Source: Reyranella sp. (GTDB taxonomy: Bacteria > Pseudomonadota > Alphaproteobacteria > Reyranellales > Reyranellaceae). From it: a stretch of DNA of 34,985 nucleotides. Below the pieces are notes generated by a model, which made no database searches, was not told the DNA's origin, and saw nothing but the letters and a program-made list of their open reading frames with translations. A program made the position numbers and the translations under genes. The stretch is from positions 1 through 34,985 of the forward strand of contig JAUXWB010000059.1 in NCBI GenBank assembly GCA_030684475.1. The letters run 5' to 3'. Positions within the stretch are counted from its first letter, which is position 1, and each line of letters opens with the position of its first letter. Positions 22,809 through 31,161 of this stretch are shown piece after piece.

Positions 22809-23740
22809 ACCGCGTGCTCGCCCATACCGGCGTGAAATACCCGATCGTGCAGGCACCGATGGGCTGGATCGCCCGCAGCCAGCTCGCGTCGGCGGTGTCG
22901 AATGCCGGCGGTCTCGGCATCATCGAGACCTCGAGCGGCGAGGTCGACGCCTGCCTGGCCGAAATCGCGAAGATGAAGGAACTCACTGACAAGCCGTTCG
23001 GCGTCAACCTGCCGATCCTGTTCATCAAGGAGCCACGCGTTGTCGACCTGGTGGCAAGGAGCGGCGTGAAGTTCGTCTCCACCTCGGCCGGATCGCCGGC
23101 CAAGCTACTGCCGACGCTGAAGGCGGCGGGCCTCATCGTTTATCATGTCGTGCCCAATCTCTCCTCGGCGCTGAAGGCGGTGGAGGCCGGAGTCGACGGG
23201 CTGATCGTCGAAGGCGGCGAGGGCGGCGGCTTCAAGAATCCCGACGATGTCTCGACCTTGGTGTTGCTGCAGGCGGTGCGCGAGCGGACCGACGTTCCGA
23301 TCATCGCCGCCGGCGGCATCTGCGACGGGCGCGGCATGGCCGCGGCCTTTGCGCTGGGCGCCGAGGGCATCCAGATGGGAACCCGCTTCGTCAGCGCCAC
23401 CGAAAGCCCGGTGCACCGGAATTACAAGCAGGCGATCGTCGATGCCGACGATACCGGCACGGTGATGCTGAACCGCAAGTCCAGCCCCTGCGTGCGGGCT
23501 CTCAAGACCGAACGCGCCAGGGAGATCGATCGCGAAGGCTCGTTCGATCGTTCACTGTTCGGCAACGTCCGCGACGTCTATTTCGGCGGCGACATGGAGG
23601 CCTCGCTGGCGCTGGCCGGCCAGACCGTCGGGCTGATCCACGAGGTCCTGCCCGTGGCCGACATCATCGACCGCACGGTCGAGGGTTTCCACGCCATCCG
23701 CAAGCGGCAGGGCGAGCGCTCGCAGGTCGGTGGATTCTGA
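22805..23740 (+). CDS. Nitronate monooxygenase (2-nitropropane dioxygenase family)
   Basis: FMN-dependent TIM-barrel oxidoreductase of 311 aa. Family blocks are PIVQAPMGWIARSQLASAVS, LIVEGGEGGGFKNP, VPIIAAGGICDGRGMAAAFA and GAEGIQMGTRFVSATES. The last two form the FMN phosphate site. Members oxidise nitronates such as propionate-3-nitronate to remove toxic nitro compounds. FabK-type enoyl reductases are close relatives, and assignment between them rests on overall similarity. Translation is coupled to the upstream exported hydrolase gene by a 4-bp overlap, an unexplained pairing. Confidence 0.85.
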   Translation: MNRVLAHTGVKYPIVQAPMGWIARSQLASAVSNAGGLGIIETSSGEVDACLAEIAKMKELTDKPFGVNLPILFIKEPRVVDLVARSGVKFVSTSAGSPAKLLPTLKAAGLIVYHVVPNLSSALKAVEAGVDGLIVEGGEGGGFKNPDDVSTLVLLQAVRERTDVPIIAAGGICDGRGMAAAFALGAEGIQMGTRFVSATESPVHRNYKQAIVDADDTGTVMLNRKSSPCVRALKTERAREIDREGSFDRSLFGNVRDVYFGGDMEASLALAGQTVGLIHEVLPVADIIDRTVEGFHAIRKRQGERSQVGGF

Positions 23741-24054
23741 GCGTTACCTCGGGAACTCGGGCGAGATGAAGCTCGGCAGCGTGAGCGACACCGTGGACCA
23801 CACGATTACCAAGACCAGCAGCAAGGCTGCCCACCAAGACTATTCTTACTCTTCCCCTTGGTTTCCTCCGGAGGCCTCGTTTACTGGCTACTGCCATCGG
23901 CCCTTGGTAAGGACTATGCAGGGGAACGGCAGGTCGGGCCGGAAAGTGAAAAGGAGCAGGGGCCGGCAGTCGCCGGCCCTGAGACGTTACGGCGCTAGAT
24001 TGGACACAAAAATCTAGTAATATTGCAATTCTACAATGGGGTACCGAGGCAGCC
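23741..24054. promoter_or_regulatory. Intergenic region before the hyf-like operon
   Basis: No gene is supported here. A GC stem-loop GGGCCGGC (23960-23967) / GCCGGCCC (23972-23979) without a T-run may end the upstream transcript. Further on, CTAGATT (23995-24001) and AATCTAG (24011-24017) form an inverted repeat with a 9-base loop in unusually AT-rich DNA (23995-24040). This is the likely promoter/operator for the operon. A GAGG ribosome site at 24046-24049 precedes the GTG start at 24055. No convincing -35/-10 pair with standard spacing is found. Confidence 0.5.
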
Positions 24055-26061
24055 GTGCCGGAACTGTACGTGTCAGGTGCCGCGTTAGGGGCATTGGCTG
24101 TCGCCGCGGCTGTCGCGACGCTGGTCCGCGGCCCGGCGCTGGCGTTCGTCTATCCGTTCAGCGCGCTGGCGGCCATTGCGCTGGGCATCGTCGATCTCCG
24201 CGTCCTGCTGGGCGGCGGCGAATTGACGATGTGGCTGCCGATCGGCCTGCCGGACATCGGCCTCCATCTGCGCCTGGACGCCTTGTCGGCGTTCTTTGGC
24301 ATCGTGATCAACGGCGGCGTGTTGGCCGCCAGTGTCTACGGGATGGGCTTCGACCGCGCCAAGGAGCTGACACCGCGGGTCGAGCCTCTCTTCCCGCTCT
24401 TTACCGCCGCGATGAACCTCGTCCTGATCGCCGATGACGCCTACGCTTTCCTGTTCTCCTGGGAATTGATGTCGCTGGCATCCTGGGCGCTGGTCGTGTC
24501 CCGTCATACCGATCCGGAAAGTCGCCGAGCGGGTTACCTCTACCTGATCATGGCAACCATCGGCACGTCGGCATTGCTGTTCTCCTTCGGCGGACTCGCG
24601 GGACCGGCGGGTGGCTACGCGTTCGACACCATCCGCGCCCATCCACCCGGCCCGCTGGTGGCCGCCCTGGTGCTGGCGGCCGCCCTGGTCGGCTGCGGGT
24701 CCAAGGGCGGGCTCATCCCCCTTCATGCCTGGCTGCCGCTCGCCCACCCGGCGGCGCCCAGCCACGTGTCGGCGCTAATGAGCGGCGTCATGACCAAGGT
24801 CGCCATCTACGGCTTCGTGCGCATCGCCTTCGACCTGCTGGGCCCGCCGGCATGGTGGTGGGCGCTGCCACCGATCGTGCTCGGGGCAGTGACGGCAGTG
24901 CTGGGGCTGCTCTATGCCGTGTTCGACCGCGACCTCAAGCGCGTGCTCGCCTATTCGACCATCGAGAACGTCGGCGTGATCTTCGTGGCGCTGGGCCTCG
25001 CCCTTGCCTTTCGCGCCAACGGCCAGGAGGGCGCGGCGGCGGTGGCGATGGCGGCGGCGCTGCTGCATGTGCTCAATCACTCATGGTTCAAGTCGTTGCT
25101 GTTCTTGGGCGCCGGCGCCGTCCTGCACGCCACCGGCCGGCGCGACCTCGAGGGGCTGGGCGGGCTCATCCACCGCATGCCGCGCACGGCTGCGTTCTTC
25201 CTCGTGGGCGCGCTCGCCATCTCGGCGCTGCCGCCACTCAATGGCTTCGTGTCGGAATGGCTGCTGTTCCAGGCGGTGATCGCAGCCCCCGCCCTGCCGC
25301 AGGCCGCGCTGCACTTCGCCTCACCGGCGATCGGCGCCATGCTGGCGCTGGCGGCGGCGCTGGCGGCGGCCTGCTTCGTGCGCGTCTACGGCATCGCGTT
25401 TCTCGGCCGGCCCCGCAGCGTTGAGGCCGCGCGAGCGCACGAGGTCCCCATGGCGCAGCAGATCGCCATGGGCGGACTGGCGCTTCTGTGCATCGCTGGC
25501 GGCCTGTTCGGCAGCGTGCTTGCCGCGATGATCGCGCCGGTCCTGCGTGATCTCGTCGGCAGCGTGCTGCCCAGTTCGGGCACTGGTCCCACGGTATTCT
25601 CGTTGATCGCGTTCGATCCGGAACGCAGCATCTACGATGCCCCGGTCATCGCTTTCTTTGTCGCGATCGCCTCGCTCACGACCCTGCTCGTCGTCCACCG
25701 CCTGTCGGCGCGTCGCACCCGCATTGGACCGGCATGGGACTGCGGCTTTCCCGATCCGTCGCCGGCCACCCAGTACACCGCCTCGAGCTTTGCCCAGCCG
25801 TTGCGCCGCGTTTATGGCGCGGTGGTCTTCGCCGCTCGGGAAACGGTCATGATGCCGCCGCCCGGCGATGCGCGTCCGGCGCAATTCTCGGTCGTCCTGA
25901 TCGACTACGTCTGGCGGGTCCTGTACGCGGCGCCGAGCCGCGCCGTGGTCCGGCTCTCGGAGCGTCTGAATGCGCTGCAGTTTCTGTCCATCCGGCGCTA
26001 CCTCGTGCTGATGTTCGCGGCCCTCGTCATCCTGCTGTCGATCGCGGTGGTGACGATATGA
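24055..26061 (+). CDS. hyfB: HyfB-like Mrp/complex I-type antiporter subunit of an Ehr complex
   Basis: Large polytopic inner-membrane protein, 668 aa, related to NuoL/HyfB, expected to move protons or sodium ions. Key charged residues of the antiporter fold are present. A Glu lies in LFSWELMSLASWALV. GSKGGLIPLHAWLPLAHPA carries the Lys and His, and LNHSWFKSLLFLGAGAV a later Lys. The C-terminal region (from about residue 560, CGFPDPSPATQYTASSFAQP) is typical of HyfB rather than NuoL. It starts at GTG 24055 behind GAGG. It is the first gene of a tightly packed operon with overlapping reading frames. Confidence 0.9.
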   Translation: MPELYVSGAALGALAVAAAVATLVRGPALAFVYPFSALAAIALGIVDLRVLLGGGELTMWLPIGLPDIGLHLRLDALSAFFGIVINGGVLAASVYGMGFDRAKELTPRVEPLFPLFTAAMNLVLIADDAYAFLFSWELMSLASWALVVSRHTDPESRRAGYLYLIMATIGTSALLFSFGGLAGPAGGYAFDTIRAHPPGPLVAALVLAAALVGCGSKGGLIPLHAWLPLAHPAAPSHVSALMSGVMTKVAIYGFVRIAFDLLGPPAWWWALPPIVLGAVTAVLGLLYAVFDRDLKRVLAYSTIENVGVIFVALGLALAFRANGQEGAAAVAMAAALLHVLNHSWFKSLLFLGAGAVLHATGRRDLEGLGGLIHRMPRTAAFFLVGALAISALPPLNGFVSEWLLFQAVIAAPALPQAALHFASPAIGAMLALAAALAAACFVRVYGIAFLGRPRSVEAARAHEVPMAQQIAMGGLALLCIAGGLFGSVLAAMIAPVLRDLVGSVLPSSGTGPTVFSLIAFDPERSIYDAPVIAFFVAIASLTTLLVVHRLSARRTRIGPAWDCGFPDPSPATQYTASSFAQPLRRVYGAVVFAARETVMMPPPGDARPAQFSVVLIDYVWRVLYAAPSRAVVRLSERLNALQFLSIRRYLVLMFAALVILLSIAVVTI

Positions 26062-27026
26062 CCGGCGATCTGGTCATACAGTTCCTGGCGCAGGGCGCCC
26101 AGATGTTCATGGTGTTGCTGATCGCGCCGCTGGCCGTCGGCGTGGTGCGCCGGGTCAAGGCGCGGCTGATGCGCCGGCAGGGCGCGCCGCTGCTGCAGGG
26201 CTACCGCGACCTCGCCAAGCTCCTGCGCAAGGAATCGGTGATCGCCGAGAACGCGTCCTGGCTGTTCCGGTCCGCGCCCTCCCTGATCTTCGCCCTCACC
26301 TGGGTGGCGGCGGCCCTGGTGCCGAGCTTCGCGTCGGGCCTGATGTTCAACTGGGCGGCCGATGTCGTGGCGCTGGTCGCGTTGCTGGGTGCGGCGCGCG
26401 CCCTGCTGGCGCTGGCCGGCATGGACGTCGGCACCAGCTTCGGCGGCATCGGCTCCTCGCGCGAGATGATGATCGCCACGCTGGCCGAGCCCGCGATGAT
26501 GCTGATCGTGCTCACGCTCGCCATCGCCGCCGGCACGACGAGGCTGGCCGGGGTCGCCGACTTCTTCATCGCCGAGCCGCTCGCCGTGCGGGTGTCGCTG
26601 GCCTTGTCGCTGGTGGCGCTGATCATCGTGGCGCTTGCCGAGAACGCGCGGATCCCGGTCGACAATCCGGTCACCCATCTGGAACTCACCATGGTCCACG
26701 AGGCGATGATCCTCGAATACTCCGGCCGGCATCTCGCCCTGATCGAGGCGGCGAGCCACCTCAAGCTGGTGCTCTACCTGTCGCTGCTGATCTGCCTGTT
26801 CGCGCCCTTCGGCATGGCGCCGGCGAACGCCGGTATCGGCGGCTGGACGATCGGGCTGCTGGCCTGGAGTGCCAAGCTGCTGGCGGGCGCGGCGCTGCTC
26901 GGCGTGTGGGAGGTCAGCATTGCCAAGATGCGGGTCTTCCGCTTGCCCGATTTCGTCGGCATCGCCTTCGTCTTCGGTTTTCTCGCCATTCTGCTGGCGT
27001 TCCTGTCGCGCGGGGCGCTCGAGTGA
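26058..27026 (+). CDS. hyfC: HyfC-like (NuoH-type) membrane subunit
   Basis: Inner-membrane subunit of 322 aa with about eight helices, related to NuoH/HycD, which connects the peripheral redox arm to the ion-pumping subunits. The NuoH-like QGYRDLAKLLRKES loop, FGGIGSSREMMIATLAEPAM and the charged segment ENARIPVDNPVTHLELTMVH are conserved, with Glu in the last. The ATG overlaps the hyfB stop by four bases. No frameshift or missing segment is seen. The following gene overlaps it in the same way. Confidence 0.92.
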   Translation: MTGDLVIQFLAQGAQMFMVLLIAPLAVGVVRRVKARLMRRQGAPLLQGYRDLAKLLRKESVIAENASWLFRSAPSLIFALTWVAAALVPSFASGLMFNWAADVVALVALLGAARALLALAGMDVGTSFGGIGSSREMMIATLAEPAMMLIVLTLAIAAGTTRLAGVADFFIAEPLAVRVSLALSLVALIIVALAENARIPVDNPVTHLELTMVHEAMILEYSGRHLALIEAASHLKLVLYLSLLICLFAPFGMAPANAGIGGWTIGLLAWSAKLLAGAALLGVWEVSIAKMRVFRLPDFVGIAFVFGFLAILLAFLSRGALE

Positions 27027-27682
27027 ACCACGTCTACGAGATTTCCCATCTGCTGGCCGGCGTCATGCTGGTGACCAGCTTCGCCCTGCTCTACCAGCAG
27101 CGCATCGCCGCGGTGCTCAACACCTTTGCCGCGCAATCGGTCGCCCTGGCGCTCGCCGTCGCCTGGGCGGCGTGGTCGCAGGACCGGCCGGACCTTTTCA
27201 TCACCGCCCTGATCGCCCTGACGCTGAAGGGCATCGTGATCCCCGTGGCACTCCACCGCACCGTGGCGCGGCTCGGCATCCATCGCGAGGTCGAGAAGGT
27301 CGTGGGCGTCGGCGTCGCGCTGATGGTGGGCCTCGCCCTCACCGGACTCGCGCAGGCGCTGCTCTTCAAGGTCACGCACGGCACGGCGAGCTACGCGCGC
27401 GAGGAACTGGCGCTGGCACTCGCCATCATCCTGATGGGCTTCCTGATGATGATCGTGCGGCGCAACGCGGTCACCCAGATCGTCGGCTTCATGTCGATGG
27501 AGAACGGCCTGATCCTCGCCGCGACCGGCGCCCGCGGCATGCCGCTCGTCGTCGAGGTCAGCGTCGCCTTCTCGGTGCTGATCGCGCTGTTCGTGTTCGC
27601 GGTCTTCGTGTTCCGCATCCGCGAGCGCTTCGATACGATCGACATCGAGGCGCTCGACCGCATGCGCGGGGATCGTCGATGA
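27023..27682 (+). CDS. hyfE: HyfE-like (NuoK-related) membrane subunit
   Basis: Membrane subunit of 219 aa with about six helices. The C-terminal part contains a NuoK-like segment RRNAVTQIVGFMSMENGLIL, with a conserved Glu inside the helix. The start is a GTG at 27023 that overlaps the hyfC stop by four bases (GTGA) and gives the family N-terminus MNHVYEISHLLAGVMLVTSF. It links HyfC to the antiporter subunits in this class of complexes. Confidence 0.88.
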   Translation: MNHVYEISHLLAGVMLVTSFALLYQQRIAAVLNTFAAQSVALALAVAWAAWSQDRPDLFITALIALTLKGIVIPVALHRTVARLGIHREVEKVVGVGVALMVGLALTGLAQALLFKVTHGTASYAREELALALAIILMGFLMMIVRRNAVTQIVGFMSMENGLILAATGARGMPLVVEVSVAFSVLIALFVFAVFVFRIRERFDTIDIEALDRMRGDRR

Positions 27683-29115
27683 TCCACGCCTATCAGGTCG
27701 TCGTCGTCGCGCCCTATGTTGCCGCGCTCGTGCTCCTGGTGATCCCGGGCTACCGCCTGGGCGCGATCGCCAACGTGGCGGCGTCTGCCCTTACCCTCGG
27801 TGCCGGCCTGTGGCTGGTGGTGAGCGAGCGCATCGTCAGCGACTACGCCATCGTCGACGAGTTCAACATCGTCTTCATCGCCATCAATACGCTGGTCGGC
27901 TTCACGACCGCCTTGTTCAGCGCCTCCTACATCGGGCACGAGATCGAGACCGGCCGGCTGACGCCGACCCTGCTGCGATTCTATCACGCCATGTTCCAGG
28001 CGATGATGGGCTCGATGAACCTCGCCCTGATCGCCAACAACATCGGACTGATGTGGGTCGGGCTCGAGCTGGCGACGCTGATCACCGTGGTGATGGTCGG
28101 ACTCTACCGCACGCCGCAGGCGATCGAGGCGGCGTGGAAATACTTCATCCTGGCCAGCGTCGGCATATCGCTCGCCTTCTTCGGCACCATCCTGATCTAT
28201 CTCGCGGGCCAGCCGGTGCTGGGCGAGGGTGTGCCGGCGATGACCTGGAACCTTCTGCAAGCGGCCGCCTCGCGCATGGATCCGGCGATCCTCGATCTCG
28301 CCTTCATCTTTCTGCTGATCGGCTACGGCACCAAGGTCGGATTGGCGCCGCTGCACGCCTGGCTGCCGGATGCCCATGCCGAGGGTCCGACGCCGATTTC
28401 GGCCGTGCTGTCGGGCCTGCTGCTGAATGTGGCGCTCTATGCCCTGCTCAGGTTCAAGATGGTCGTGGCCGGCCAGCCGGCGGCGCTCGATCCCGGCCCG
28501 ATCATGATCGTGATGGGGTTGGTGTCCCTGATCTTCGCCGCCTTCATGCTGTACCAGAGGCGCGACATCAAACGGCTGTTCGCCTATTCGTCGATCGAGC
28601 ACATGGGCCTGATGGTGTTCGCCTTCGGCATGGGCGGCCCCCTCGCCAACTTCGCGGGCCTGCTGCACATGACGATGCACAGCCTCACCAAGTCCGGCAT
28701 CTTCTTCGCCGTCGGCCACATCGCCCAGGCCAAGGGCTCCCAGCGCCTCGCCGACATCAAGGGGTTGAGCGTCACTCATCCGCGCCTCGCCGTCGCGTTC
28801 GCCCTGGCGGTCTTCGCCATCTCGGGCCTGCCGCCGTTCGGGGTGTTCACCAGCGAGTTCCTGATCCTGACCACGACCTTCGCGCGCGAACCATGGCTTG
28901 CCCTGCTGCCGGCCTTCGGCCTGCTGGTCGGCTTTGGCGCTCTGCTGATGCGCCTGCAGGACACGATTTTCGGCGAGCCAGTGGGGCCCGCCCATCGCGT
29001 CGACGCCTCGTCGGTGCCCCTGGTGCTGCACCTGCTCCTGGTGCTCACGGCGGGCATCTACCTGCCGCCGGTGCTGGTCGCCTGGTTTCAGCGGGCCGCG
29101 GAGCTGCTCGGATGA
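27679..29115 (+). CDS. hyfF: HyfF-like antiporter subunit
   Basis: Second antiporter-type subunit (NuoN/NuoL/MrpD fold), 478 aa, about 14 helices. Ion-path residues are present: Glu in LMWVGLELATLITVV, Lys and His in GYGTKVGLAPLHAWLPDAHA and Lys in HSLTKSGIFFAVGHI. It starts with ATG 27679, overlapping the hyfE stop by four bases. Two antiporter subunits (HyfB and HyfF) without the third NuoM-like one (HyfD) suggest fewer ion-pumping sites than E. coli hydrogenase 4. Confidence 0.92.
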   Translation: MIHAYQVVVVAPYVAALVLLVIPGYRLGAIANVAASALTLGAGLWLVVSERIVSDYAIVDEFNIVFIAINTLVGFTTALFSASYIGHEIETGRLTPTLLRFYHAMFQAMMGSMNLALIANNIGLMWVGLELATLITVVMVGLYRTPQAIEAAWKYFILASVGISLAFFGTILIYLAGQPVLGEGVPAMTWNLLQAAASRMDPAILDLAFIFLLIGYGTKVGLAPLHAWLPDAHAEGPTPISAVLSGLLLNVALYALLRFKMVVAGQPAALDPGPIMIVMGLVSLIFAAFMLYQRRDIKRLFAYSSIEHMGLMVFAFGMGGPLANFAGLLHMTMHSLTKSGIFFAVGHIAQAKGSQRLADIKGLSVTHPRLAVAFALAVFAISGLPPFGVFTSEFLILTTTFAREPWLALLPAFGLLVGFGALLMRLQDTIFGEPVGPAHRVDASSVPLVLHLLLVLTAGIYLPPVLVAWFQRAAELLG

Positions 29116-30602
29116 GCGCGGCCAGCCCCCTCGCCGAGCTCGCCGCGGGCCGCCCTGTCGGCGCCGACGGCTACGTACGAATGGACGTCGATGCCGACGT
29201 CTGGACGGCGTTGGCCCGAGGCTGCGCCGCGGGCGCGTACGATCTCAGTGCGCTGTGGGCCGACGGTGGGGCCGATGGGGGCTGGATGCGCATGGCCCTG
29301 GGCTGCGAGGGCCTGCGCGCCATCGTCTCCCTGAGGACGGAGGCCGGCGCCTATCCCTCGGTCGCGGCCCATCACGCGCCGGCGATGCGCCTGGAGCGCG
29401 CGATGCGCGACCTCTATGGCGTGCGCCCGCTCGGCCTGCCCGATTCGCGGCCCTGGCTCGACCACGGTCGCTGGCCGGGCCGCCAAAGCGACGCGCGCTA
29501 CGAATTCCTGACGGCCGAAGGCGAGGGGCTGCATCAGATCGCGGTCGGTCCGGTTCATGCCGGCATCATCGAACCGGGCCATTTCCGCTTCACCGCCAAC
29601 GGCGAGACGGTGGTGCGGCTCGAGGAGCGGCTGGGCTATGTGCACAAGGGCGTCGAAGGCCTGCTCGCCGGCGCCGACATCGCACGCGGTGCCGCGATCG
29701 TCGGGCGCATCTCCGGCGACAGCACGGTCGCCTATGCCTGGGCGTTCGCCCGCGCCGTCGAGGCGGCGCTGGGTTGGACCGTGCCGCCGCGCGCCGCGCT
29801 GCTGCGCGGCATCATGGCCGAGCTGGAGCGGCTTTCGCACCACATCAACGATGTCGGGGCGATCTGCAACGACGCCAGCGTGCTGACGATCAATGCCCGC
29901 TGCACCCTTCAACGCGAGGACGTGCTGGCGGTCGCCGCCGCCTGCTTCGGCCACCGCCTGATGATGGACCGCATCGTGCCGGGCGGTGTGACGGCCGACC
30001 TGTCGGCCGACGGCGCCGGGCGGATTCGCGGCCTTCTGGCGCGGCTCGAGGAGACTCGGGCGGAAGTCCTGCGGGTCTACGATTCGATGCCGTCGCTGCA
30101 GGATCGCACGATCACCACGGGGATCGTCTCGGTCGACCTCATACGCCAATACGCCGCTGGGGGATTCGTCGGCCGCGCGGCCGGGCGCGCCTTCGATGCC
30201 CGCAAGAATTTTCCCTATGCGCCCTACGACCAGCTGCCCTTCGACCTCAAGACGCGGACCACGAGCGACGTCGATGGGCGTCTGCTGGTGCGCATGGACG
30301 AAATCGTCGAAAGCCTCAAGATCGTGGGCCTGATGCTCGACCGGCTGGCGCCGGGCGCCATCAGAAGTGACGGTCCGGCGCCGGCGGCGGGCGAAGGTGC
30401 GGCCCTGGTCGAGGCCTTCCGCGGCGACGTGTTCATGAGCGTGAGGATCGCGGCGGACGGGCGGCTCGCCCGCGTGCATGCGCGCGACGCCAGCTGGTTC
30501 CAGTGGCCGCTGTTGGAGGCCGCCGTCGAGGGCAACATCGTCGCCGACTTCCCGCTCTGCAACAAGTCGTTCAACTGCTCCTACTCCGGCCACGATCTGT
30601 GA
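29112..30602 (+). CDS. hyfG: HyfG-like NuoC-NuoD fusion, large subunit lacking canonical NiFe ligands
   Basis: Peripheral subunit of 496 aa: an N-terminal NuoC-like domain (about residues 1-130) fused to a NuoD/hydrogenase large-subunit domain (about 140-496). Landmarks are GPVHAGIIEPGHFRF, ERLGYVHKGVEGLL and the helical block GIMAELERLSHHINDVGAIC. In group 4 NiFe hydrogenases the first metal motif is R-x-C-G-x-C. Here it is R199-I-S201-G-D-S204, with Ser for both Cys. The C-terminal DPCxxC motif is replaced by C483-x5-C489. The protein is thus expected to have no NiFe centre and no H2 chemistry, as in Ehr complexes. It ends normally, with no C-terminal extension for a maturation protease. 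The reaction it couples is unknown. Confidence 0.9.
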   Translation: MSAASPLAELAAGRPVGADGYVRMDVDADVWTALARGCAAGAYDLSALWADGGADGGWMRMALGCEGLRAIVSLRTEAGAYPSVAAHHAPAMRLERAMRDLYGVRPLGLPDSRPWLDHGRWPGRQSDARYEFLTAEGEGLHQIAVGPVHAGIIEPGHFRFTANGETVVRLEERLGYVHKGVEGLLAGADIARGAAIVGRISGDSTVAYAWAFARAVEAALGWTVPPRAALLRGIMAELERLSHHINDVGAICNDASVLTINARCTLQREDVLAVAAACFGHRLMMDRIVPGGVTADLSADGAGRIRGLLARLEETRAEVLRVYDSMPSLQDRTITTGIVSVDLIRQYAAGGFVGRAAGRAFDARKNFPYAPYDQLPFDLKTRTTSDVDGRLLVRMDEIVESLKIVGLMLDRLAPGAIRSDGPAPAAGEGAALVEAFRGDVFMSVRIAADGRLARVHARDASWFQWPLLEAAVEGNIVADFPLCNKSFNCSYSGHDL

Positions 30603-30612
30603 GGCGACCGCG

Positions 30613-31137
30613 ATGAGATCGTTCCTGATCGACGCGCTGCTCAAGGGCAAGGCCACGATCGCGCCGCCTGCGGCAGGGACGGCTGCGCTCGAGGAAGTGG
30701 CGCGGGCGCTGGGTGCGCGCGCCCGCCAGCGTCTCGGCCGCTCGCTGTCGATCCGCGAGGTCGATGCCGGCTCCTGCAACGGCTGCGAACTCGAGATCAA
30801 CGCGCTCAACAACCCGGTCTACGACATCGAGCGCTTCGGTCTCAAATTCGTAGCCTCCCCGAGGCATGCCGACGTCCTGCTGGTCACCGGTCCCGTTACC
30901 TGGAACATGCGCGAAGCCTTGCTGCGCACCTACAATGCGGCGCCCGAGCCCAAGTGGGTGGTGGCGCTGGGCGACTGCGCGGCCAATTGCGGCGTCTTCG
31001 CAGGCTCCCCGGCCGTGGTCGGACCGCTGGCCGACATCCTGCCGGTCGACCTGCACGTGCCCGGCTGCCCGCCCGCACCGCTCGAGATCGTGAAGGGTCT
31101 GCTGGCCTTGATCGAGGCGCGGGCGCCGAGCCCCTGA
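30613..31137 (+). CDS. hyfI: HyfI-like (NuoB/small subunit) Fe-S protein
   Basis: Peripheral Fe-S subunit of 174 aa, homologous to NuoB and hydrogenase small subunits. The proximal [4Fe-4S] ligands are C55 and C58 in SCNGCE, C122 in GDCAANCG and C152 in VPGCPP. With HyfG lacking NiFe ligands, this is the only cluster site seen in the operon; the ferredoxin-like HyfH/NuoI subunit is absent. It starts at ATG 30613 behind GAGG, 10 bp after hyfG, the only gap in the operon. How electrons enter or leave it is unknown. Confidence 0.92.
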   Translation: MRSFLIDALLKGKATIAPPAAGTAALEEVARALGARARQRLGRSLSIREVDAGSCNGCELEINALNNPVYDIERFGLKFVASPRHADVLLVTGPVTWNMREALLRTYNAAPEPKWVVALGDCAANCGVFAGSPAVVGPLADILPVDLHVPGCPPAPLEIVKGLLALIEARAPSP

Positions 31138-31161
31138 GCGGGGTGCCGCCCATGATGCCGC

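Noticed and set aside
27391..29031. 546-residue minus-strand open frame
   Set aside because: It is antisense to the HyfE/HyfF genes and has low-complexity His/Gln/Arg-rich composition.
29112..31137. A functional NiFe hydrogenase 4/formate hydrogenlyase
   Set aside because: The large subunit lacks the four-Cys NiFe ligand set, and there are no maturation, ferredoxin-like or formate dehydrogenase genes nearby.
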